A stretch of 64,000 bases of DNA, taken from positions 2,480,001-2,544,000 of the forward strand of contig NZ_AP012331.1 of NCBI RefSeq assembly GCF_001042635.1, in the 5' to 3' direction. Origin of the DNA: Bifidobacterium scardovii JCM 12489 = DSM 13734 (GTDB taxonomy: Bacteria; Actinomycetota; Actinomycetes; Actinomycetales; Bifidobacteriaceae). Positions within the stretch are counted from its first letter, which is position 1; each line of letters starts with the position of its first letter. Shown in pieces: positions 57,950-64,000 of this stretch. The notes beneath the pieces were generated by a model, which worked only from the letters and a program-made list of their open reading frames with translations, did no database searches and was not told the DNA's origin. The translations under genes and the position numbers were made by a program.

Positions 57950-59314
57950 GATAACGTCCGATTTTTTGCGCAAATTGGTTGAGGGCTTGGAATAGGGCAT
58001 GGCCCGTGTCCTGTGTACGATTTTCTGTCGCCAAACAAAACAAATCGCGATTGGAAACGAGGGCACGAAGCCATGTCACAGCAGATTCTACAGGTCGACC
58101 AGGCCATGTTGGAGACCACCCTGGACCGGATGGTCCGCAAAAGCGTCGAGGAGACGTTGAACGCGATGCCCGACGCTTCAGGCCTACGAGATCACCGGCG
58201 CCGCCCGATACGAGCGCAGCGGGAAGCGGAAGGCGTACCGGGCCGGCCACTACGGGCGGGACCTGACCGTCAAGGCCGGCAAGATGAGCCTCAAAGTACC
58301 GAAACTGAAAGGGGCGGTGTTCGAGTCGGCGGTGATCGAACGCTACCGGCGCCGTGAGGAGAGCGCCCGGGGAGGCGCTGATCGACATGTACCTGGCCGG
58401 CGTGAGCACCCGGCAGGTCGATGATGTCGCCCAGTTGTTGTGGGGCGATCGCATGCCCTCGCAGACCCTGAGCGACAAGCTCAGGAAGGTGTACGCGGAC
58501 ATTGACGCATGGCGGGAGCGTCCGTTGGAACAGGAGTATGCGTACGTGTTCATGGACGGCGTGTGGCACAAGCGCTGCTGGGGAGGCAGCGTGGAGAACG
58601 TGAGCGTGCTGGTGGCCATCGGCGTCGGTGCCGACGGGCGGCGCGAGGTGCTTTCGGTGGCGGAGGGCATGAAGGAGGACGCGGAAAGCTGGCGCTCGTT
58701 CATCAAAGGCATGCTCGCACGAGGGTTGAGGGGCGTGCGATTGGTGACGGGAGACCGGTGTGCGGGGCTGGTCGCCGCCGTGGGCGAATTGCTGCCCGGG
58801 GCGCGTCATCAGCGGTGCATGGTGCACTTCGAGCGCAACATCCTTGCCAGGGTCAACCCCGGGAACAGGGATTGGGCCGCGGACGCCCTGAAGGCCGTGT
58901 TCTCCATGGAGACCCGCGGCAAGGCGCTGGAGAAGGCGGAATCCGTCGCCGAGGAGATGGATTCGAGGAAGCTCGGGGGAGGCCGCCGAATGCCTTCGTG
59001 AGGGCATCGGCGAGACCACGACCTACCTGCTCGACGGCTACCCCCGCGAGCATCGCCGCCGCATCCGCACGAACAACATGATCGAACGCCTCAACCGCGA
59101 GATCCGCCGGCGCACGCGCGTGGTCGGCAGCTTCCCCGACGGACGCAGCGCGCTCATGCTCATATGCGCGCGCATCCGCTACGTGACCTCCAACGAATGG
59201 TCGACACGACGCTACCTCGACATGTCAAGACTCGGTGAGAACGTACCAGCAGCGCACTGATCACCGCCACAGGAACGGGCGAAGACCAAAGTGCGCAAGA
59301 ATCCGGGCACTACC
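57950..59314 (+). mobile_element. IS256-family insertion sequence, transposase inactive; 8-bp target duplication
   Basis: The 1365-bp element is bounded by the direct repeat TTACTTTT (57942-57949 and 59315-59322), the size expected for IS256. Its ends form imperfect ~30-bp inverted repeats (57950-57979 and 59285-59314), sharing TTGCGCA and TTGGT. The interior is GC-rich, in contrast to the flanking polysaccharide genes. The insertion lies in the convergent gap between the flippase and the ThDP-enzyme gene; the right target repeat begins with the stop codon of the latter. Confidence 0.85.
58073..59260 (+). pseudogene. IS256-family transposase, three frameshifts
   Basis: The frame from ATG 58073 (MSQQILQVDQ) breaks three times. 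A first break near 58170 leads to AYEITGAARYERSGKRKAYR. A second near 58368 leads to EALIDMYLAGVSTRQVDDV. A third near 58980, in a run of five G, leads to EAAECLREGIGETTTYLLDG. The catalytic triad positions are visible: Asp in FMDGVWHK, Asp in TGDRCAGL and Glu in NNMIERLNREIRRRT. Read end to end it would be about 395 residues, the normal family length. The element can move only with a transposase supplied in trans. Confidence 0.9.
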
Positions 59315-61084
59315 TTACTTTTTAATATGCTTGATTGTCTCAAGAACTCCCTTGGGAAGCATCTTTTTGACAGTGGCACGAATTTCTTGCTTTTTCCTCT
59401 GGGTCGGATCAAGGTCACCAATCATTTTTGCGGCTAAAGCATCATCATCAATGAATGTGAAGCATTCCATGAGTATCGGAGTCTTACTATTCGTATCCAA
59501 GAAATCGCTGATACTTTGTTCGAAATCTGATTTGCTATGCGCTGCAATATACGTGAAGCCGAGCGATTCAGCCCACTGTCCTGCCGGTGATGATGATGGT
59601 TTTACTGCATACTCATCATACGACTTCCACTGGTAATGCCCCGTTGCCGCAACATATGGATCGATAGTATCTCCGAGGGCACTGCCAGAAGAGTATGGCA
59701 TATGAAACTCCCCACCTGTCCCATTATTAATCAAGAGTATCCTCACATTGTTTAATACATGTCGGTTACCCAATGCGTTCATATCATAGAAGAAAGCCAA
59801 ATCGCCGGTAACTAATATATTCAGCTTACCAGGATCAGCCAAAGCTGAACCCAACATCGTTGAAATAGCCCCATCAATACCGAATCCACCGGTATTGCAG
59901 AAGCACCGAACATGCTCTGGAAGTTCAAAACAGTTCCAAGTTCTTAGACTATTTAAGATTGCAAAATGCAGAATAGAATTATCTGGAATCAGCAATGAGG
60001 TCTTCTGAGCAATCCAACGATGCGAGTAGGGGAACTCAGGCATCCACGAAACTAATTCTTTGCGGCGGCGTGCCCATGCATTGTAATAATCATGCGTACT
60101 TGACAACGAAGAATCGTATTGTCCAAAGAAATCCGACAGAGAACATTCGAATACATTAGTAAGACGACCAAAATAATCACGGATCTCGCCATCTTCAGAG
60201 ACTCTCCATACTTCTGCGCCAGAAGATTGCAGAACTCCCATTGTAGGATAATCGCCAGAAACCTCACCAATATGGATAATGAGATCCGGATACAAATCTG
60301 GATTGGTAGCATTCTCACTAACCAAGGAAGAAAGAACTTTTCCCTCTCCACAATAGTTCACGGAATGATCACAAAGTACAACAGAATTATGGCTCTTAAT
60401 AAAATCAGATAACGTCTGCTGCTCCTTAGCCGTGAACCTCGTTATCGCACCACAGAAAACCGCAACTTTAACATCCGGCTTGATTGCAGGAAAATCATCA
60501 TGAGCGTAGTACCGGTGAATACATCTTGATTTCGGCACATCACCATCAAAGAAAGTGTTACCGTATAATGCCGCAACATTAATATGTACTGGACCACCGC
60601 CGTGTCGCTTTGTTTCAAGAAGAGCCTGATTAACCAGACGATTCGCATATAACGCATCTTCCTCATCTTTAACAACTGGCACGTCCACAGATATCAGTGC
60701 AACATCATGTTGTATCTGCGTCCTGTCGATATTCTGCGGAACAAGTTGTCCAATCATGTCAGCACCACCACGAAATGCCGTAATAGCAACAACAGGCAGT
60801 TTCCGATAGTACGCCTCGGTAAGTCCCGGTAAATAGTTTCTTGAAGCTGTAGCACCCGTGCAGGTAATCGCCACCGTCTCTCCACTTGTTTCAGCAAGAC
60901 CACAAGCCATATACGCCGCCGAACGCTCATCTACGCTGGAATATATTTCAAAGAAAGGATCGTTCTGCAAAGTTACGACAATGGCCATATTTGCAGACCC
61001 GGGAGAAGCAATGACCTTCCGAACTCCATGTTGTTTCAATAGAGAAACAATGATCTGAGAATTTTTTTCATTACTATATTTCAT
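59315..61084 (-). CDS. MenD-like thiamine-diphosphate-dependent enzyme in the polysaccharide locus
   Basis: This 589-residue three-domain ThDP enzyme has an N-terminal Pyr domain (VIASPGSANMAIV, SSVDERSAAYMACGLAETSG with the conserved cofactor Glu) and a middle domain. In the C-terminal PP domain, VTGDLAFFYDMNALGNRHVL and LINNGTGGEF correspond to the GDGxxxNN cofactor motif. It resembles MenD (SEPHCHC synthase) most, but no menaquinone genes are near. In this context a role in making an unusual acid or keto-sugar donor is possible; this is inference. ATG at 61082-61084 has AAAGG upstream. The stop lies inside the IS target duplication but the gene is intact. Confidence 0.8.
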   Translation of the reverse strand: MKYSNEKNSQIIVSLLKQHGVRKVIASPGSANMAIVVTLQNDPFFEIYSSVDERSAAYMACGLAETSGETVAITCTGATASRNYLPGLTEAYYRKLPVVAITAFRGGADMIGQLVPQNIDRTQIQHDVALISVDVPVVKDEEDALYANRLVNQALLETKRHGGGPVHINVAALYGNTFFDGDVPKSRCIHRYYAHDDFPAIKPDVKVAVFCGAITRFTAKEQQTLSDFIKSHNSVVLCDHSVNYCGEGKVLSSLVSENATNPDLYPDLIIHIGEVSGDYPTMGVLQSSGAEVWRVSEDGEIRDYFGRLTNVFECSLSDFFGQYDSSLSSTHDYYNAWARRRKELVSWMPEFPYSHRWIAQKTSLLIPDNSILHFAILNSLRTWNCFELPEHVRCFCNTGGFGIDGAISTMLGSALADPGKLNILVTGDLAFFYDMNALGNRHVLNNVRILLINNGTGGEFHMPYSSGSALGDTIDPYVAATGHYQWKSYDEYAVKPSSSPAGQWAESLGFTYIAAHSKSDFEQSISDFLDTNSKTPILMECFTFIDDDALAAKMIGDLDPTQRKKQEIRATVKKMLPKGVLETIKHIKK

Positions 61085-61378
61085 ATAAAAACCTTTCATA
61101 TTACAAATAAGATCATCTCGCTATATGATAAATAATATATATTATATTAAAATATCAAAATTTGCCATCCCATAATATTTCTTCGTAGAATAATACTATG
61201 AAAAAGAATTAAATCTTTCTGAATGTCAAAAATTTAAAGAATAGTCATGATATTAATATAAAACTTATCACAACATAGGAAATCTTGAAGCACTAACCTT
61301 CTCTAGAAATTGCCATATTTCCCCTCCATGAGCACTCATTACAACTTTTCTCAATCACACGATAAGAATATATTAACT

Positions 61379-62386
61379 TCATCGAGACTTTTCAACCCGT
61401 TTGTAGAAGAAACAAGCAATAGGATGTATCCATAAAATTTTGGACCATACAACGAATATTCGTATCAAATTCTTTTTACCCATCAGAGAGAGGCCATGGC
61501 CATACTGTAGAATCCTCAATCTCAACATATTTTTCCATCTTTTTACAGAAGGGTCATTTTCTCTTTTTGCAATAATTTCAGACAAATAAGAAAAAAACTG
61601 CGTCACAACCATCGCATTACATAAATTAACAAACTCAGGATAATATGATGCAATATATTTTTCCAAATTTCCATAAACTATCATCAAATCAGACATGGCC
61701 TTATCGCGAGTCTTCATTGTCACAGTGTTCACCGAAGATGATGGTCGATCATAATAGTAATATAAAGAATAAGGAAGAAAGTATACACTCTTCGCATAAC
61801 CCAAAACTTGATATGAAAGATCTAAGTCCTCTCCCATCATCACACCAATGGGAAAGACAACATCAGAATTCTCAAACACTGTAGACCGGATCATCATTCT
61901 CCAAATATTCCAGCCTAATTTACCGTTCAATAACATTTGAAGAGCTTCAGAACCCGACACACGTCGTTCATCAGGAAAACCATCTCTTGCATTATGAACA
62001 GAAACATCTTCAATATCAGAAACTCTATTAAAATCAAAATATACTATATCTACATTGCTGGATATAGCACATTCCATAAGCAACTCTACCGAACGCTCAG
62101 CAATCCAATCATCAGAGTCAACAAACAAGACATATTCACCTGTCGAAGAACAAACACCAGTCTCTCTTGCTCCAGGTAATCCTTTGTTTTCTTGATGCAA
62201 AACTCTAATTCGCTCATCTTTTTCAGCCCACTGATCGCATTTCTCAGGAGATGAGTCCGTGGAGCCGTCATCAACAACAATGATTTCAAGATGAGAATAT
62301 GTCTGAGAAACGATACTACTGATACATTTATCAAGAAACTTCTCAACATTAAAAACTGGAACAATAATACTTACTAATGGCTTCAT
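61379..62386 (-). CDS. family-2 glycosyltransferase
   Basis: This 335-residue GT-A fold glycosyltransferase begins MKPLVSIIVPVFNVEKFLD. It contains EIIVVDDGSTDSSPEKCD and VLFVDSDDWIAERS, the donor- and metal-binding DxD region. It is of the EpsJ/WaaB-like group that builds repeat units at the inner face of the membrane. No signal peptide or membrane domain, apart from hydrophobic stretches near the C-terminus. It lies 13 bp from the next transferase gene on the same strand, so the three are probably one operon. AT-rich. Sugar and acceptor unknown. Confidence 0.9.
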   Translation of the reverse strand: MKPLVSIIVPVFNVEKFLDKCISSIVSQTYSHLEIIVVDDGSTDSSPEKCDQWAEKDERIRVLHQENKGLPGARETGVCSSTGEYVLFVDSDDWIAERSVELLMECAISSNVDIVYFDFNRVSDIEDVSVHNARDGFPDERRVSGSEALQMLLNGKLGWNIWRMMIRSTVFENSDVVFPIGVMMGEDLDLSYQVLGYAKSVYFLPYSLYYYYDRPSSSVNTVTMKTRDKAMSDLMIVYGNLEKYIASYYPEFVNLCNAMVVTQFFSYLSEIIAKRENDPSVKRWKNMLRLRILQYGHGLSLMGKKNLIRIFVVWSKILWIHPIACFFYKRVEKSR

Positions 62387-62399
62387 ATCAATATCCTGA

Positions 62400-63389
62400 T
62401 CAGTGTTTTACAATCATTTTCTTCAAAGGAACAACAAAATTGAATATAAATCTAAATAGACTCAACTTTATTAAAAATAATTTAAATTTATTATTATTAT
62501 CAATAACATCTGACGGCATCTTGACACATTCATTGCAAATAGTGTCTTTGAGCCACTTAATGACATCCGCTTGCTTGGCAAAACCTAAGTGTGAAATAAA
62601 ATGCTTAAGAAAAGCATTATACCCGGCAACATAAATACTATGATCATATTCTTTAAGAAACTCGATCATTTCATGATATGAAGCCATTTCATCCATATAG
62701 TATTTAATATGATCATACGAAGTCTTTTTATGCACAATCGATCCAGATCGTTGTCGATAGAAGTAGTAGCACTCAGGAACAAACAATCCGTGCTCTGCCC
62801 TCGCGACGATCTTGTACGTTGTCGCCAGATCTTCTGCCATTCTACCATCAGGAAAAGAAATATCCTTATATAAAGCTGTTTTAGACATAAAATGCCAAGC
62901 ATAGCTATGTACTTGAGCACTCGCTATTTTCAATAACAAATCCGGAACAATTTCTTCTGAGTCAGTTAATTGTATGGAATCGCTATTTTCTAAAGAAGTA
63001 CCCTCGTGATATCCAAAGAAAACAATATCTTGCTTAGTTCTCTTCATTCTCTCTACGCAGGAACCAATCATGTACGATGAGGTTATTTTATCATCAGAAT
63101 CAATGAAAAAGACAAAACCATCGCTGATCATTTTTAATCCTGTGTTTCTAGCTGCAGAAAGACCTTGGTTGGTCTGATGCACGACCCGGATTCTTTTATC
63201 GTGCTGAGCCCATTTGTCACAACAATCTTGACTACCGTCTGTTGATCCGTCATCAACAAGTATGATATCCAGATTACGGTACAACTGATCAACAATGCTT
63301 TCTACGCATTCATCTACATAATCACAAACGTTATATATCGGAATGACAACATGCACAACTTCAGTATCGAGCATATTCTTCATATTCAT
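62400..63389 (-). CDS. family-2 glycosyltransferase
   Basis: The 329-residue glycosyltransferase has VVIPIYNVCDYVDECVESIV, DIILVDDGSTDGSQDCCDK and VFFIDSDDKITSSYM. A paralogue-like similarity to the downstream transferase (61379-62386) is visible along the whole N-terminal half, including GLSAARNTGLK. It starts only two bases after the stop of the preceding transferase gene. ATG at 63389 begins MNMKNMLDTE. Probably builds the same polysaccharide. Confidence 0.9.
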   Translation of the reverse strand: MNMKNMLDTEVVHVVIPIYNVCDYVDECVESIVDQLYRNLDIILVDDGSTDGSQDCCDKWAQHDKRIRVVHQTNQGLSAARNTGLKMISDGFVFFIDSDDKITSSYMIGSCVERMKRTKQDIVFFGYHEGTSLENSDSIQLTDSEEIVPDLLLKIASAQVHSYAWHFMSKTALYKDISFPDGRMAEDLATTYKIVARAEHGLFVPECYYFYRQRSGSIVHKKTSYDHIKYYMDEMASYHEMIEFLKEYDHSIYVAGYNAFLKHFISHLGFAKQADVIKWLKDTICNECVKMPSDVIDNNNKFKLFLIKLSLFRFIFNFVVPLKKMIVKH

Positions 63390-63391
63390 CC

Positions 63392-64000
63392 TTAATTTTC
63401 ATGACGATGACGAGAAATCACAGACATCATTGCCAATAGTCCAAACTTGGAAAGAATAAATTCAATTTTGTTTGTAACACTAATTTCATTAAAAGGTATT
63501 TTTTTTATATACTCGTTTATTATCCGTAAAATTCTTTTCTTAGTAATTTTATAGTCATTACCAGAAAATTGATTCTTGATATTGTATGACCAAATTAAGC
63601 TTGTATATAGATTTTTAATCGCCCAATTATTCTGGGTCACGAATAATGACGGATAATTCTCTTCAGAATATCTACTTATTTCTTCAATACTTGTCACATA
63701 ATCCATAACCAATTGTGGACTTTTTTTGTCAAGAATAGATCCGCTCCGCATACGATAAAAATATAATGAATCATTAATTAATGCAATTTTGTTCGCAGAA
63801 GAAATGATCTTGTATGTTGTTGCCAGATCTTCCATCAGTCTATCTTTAGGATAGTCGATCGAAGATCCTACATAAATACTCCTTAATGCGAGGAAAGACC
63901 AAGCGTAGTTCGGTATTTTCTCTTTCCACATCCATTCGAGTATTTGCTCTGAAGAAAAACAAGATTCCGGATAAATAAAACCATTATCATTATTACCTGA
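63392..64000 (-). CDS. family-2 glycosyltransferase, C-terminal part (5' end outside the window)
   Basis: The frame is open to the window edge and ends at 63392, giving the last 202 residues. They contain WSFLALRSIYVGSSIDYPKD and LMEDLATTYKIISSANKIAL with LYFYRMRSGSIL. These align with the corresponding region of the neighbouring transferase (MAEDLATTYKI, YYFYRQRSGSIV), which identifies it as a third family-2 enzyme. The N-terminal DxD half is not in the window. Very AT-rich. Confidence 0.85.
   Translation of the reverse strand, partial: SGNNDNGFIYPESCFSSEQILEWMWKEKIPNYAWSFLALRSIYVGSSIDYPKDRLMEDLATTYKIISSANKIALINDSLYFYRMRSGSILDKKSPQLVMDYVTSIEEISRYSEENYPSLFVTQNNWAIKNLYTSLIWSYNIKNQFSGNDYKITKKRILRIINEYIKKIPFNEISVTNKIEFILSKFGLLAMMSVISRHRHEN

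Overview
The window is a high-GC actinobacterial chromosome segment, most probably from a Bifidobacterium. Pointers are the rpoB-rpoC pair, a galK-galT operon under a DeoR-type repressor, the UPF0210/ACT pair, a fused lipoate ligase next to an orphan GcvH, and a G5/transglycosylase cell-wall protein. No rRNA, tRNA or CRISPR array was found. All calls come from reading the sequence; no database search was run.

Layout. Positions 1-6.1 kb hold rpoC (3' part outside the window) and rpoB on the minus strand. From 6.3 to 16 kb come a membrane protein, mutY, a lipid-linked glycosyltransferase pair, trmL, the UPF0210/ACT pair and an MFS exporter broken by an in-frame stop. From 16 to 21 kb lie the galactose operon (deoR-galT-galK, minus) and pyrD (plus). 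From 21 to 37 kb there is a long minus-strand housekeeping run: old yellow enzyme, class A penicillin-binding protein, Crp regulator, lipoate ligase, TM2 protein, leuB, S9 peptidase, App1-like phosphatase, gcvH, nudC, hydrolase and Nudix-like protein. It is followed on the plus strand by a thioredoxin and a G5/transglycosylase protein.

From 39.5 to 52.5 kb the region is accessory and partly decayed. It has two small unknown genes, a truncated GmrSD-type endonuclease, a DUF4012 protein and a Thr/Pro-rich wall-spanning protein. It also has a probable toxin-antitoxin-chaperone module whose toxin is frameshifted, a stand-alone NUMOD1-repeat protein, and frameshifted Nudix and membrane-protein genes. 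From 52.5 kb to the end is an exopolysaccharide locus: rfbB, a fused Wzz/BY-kinase, pyruvyl transferase, Wzx flippase, a MenD-like ThDP enzyme and three family-2 glycosyltransferases. From about 55 kb it is strikingly AT-rich, which suggests horizontal transfer, and it carries a dead IS256-type element with a clear 8-bp target duplication.

Two families of intergenic inverted repeats stand out. One is a palindrome built from GGCTCCCCTC/GAGGGGAGCC, present at eight places. The other is a 124-133 bp long-arm inverted repeat present twice, each time between convergent genes.
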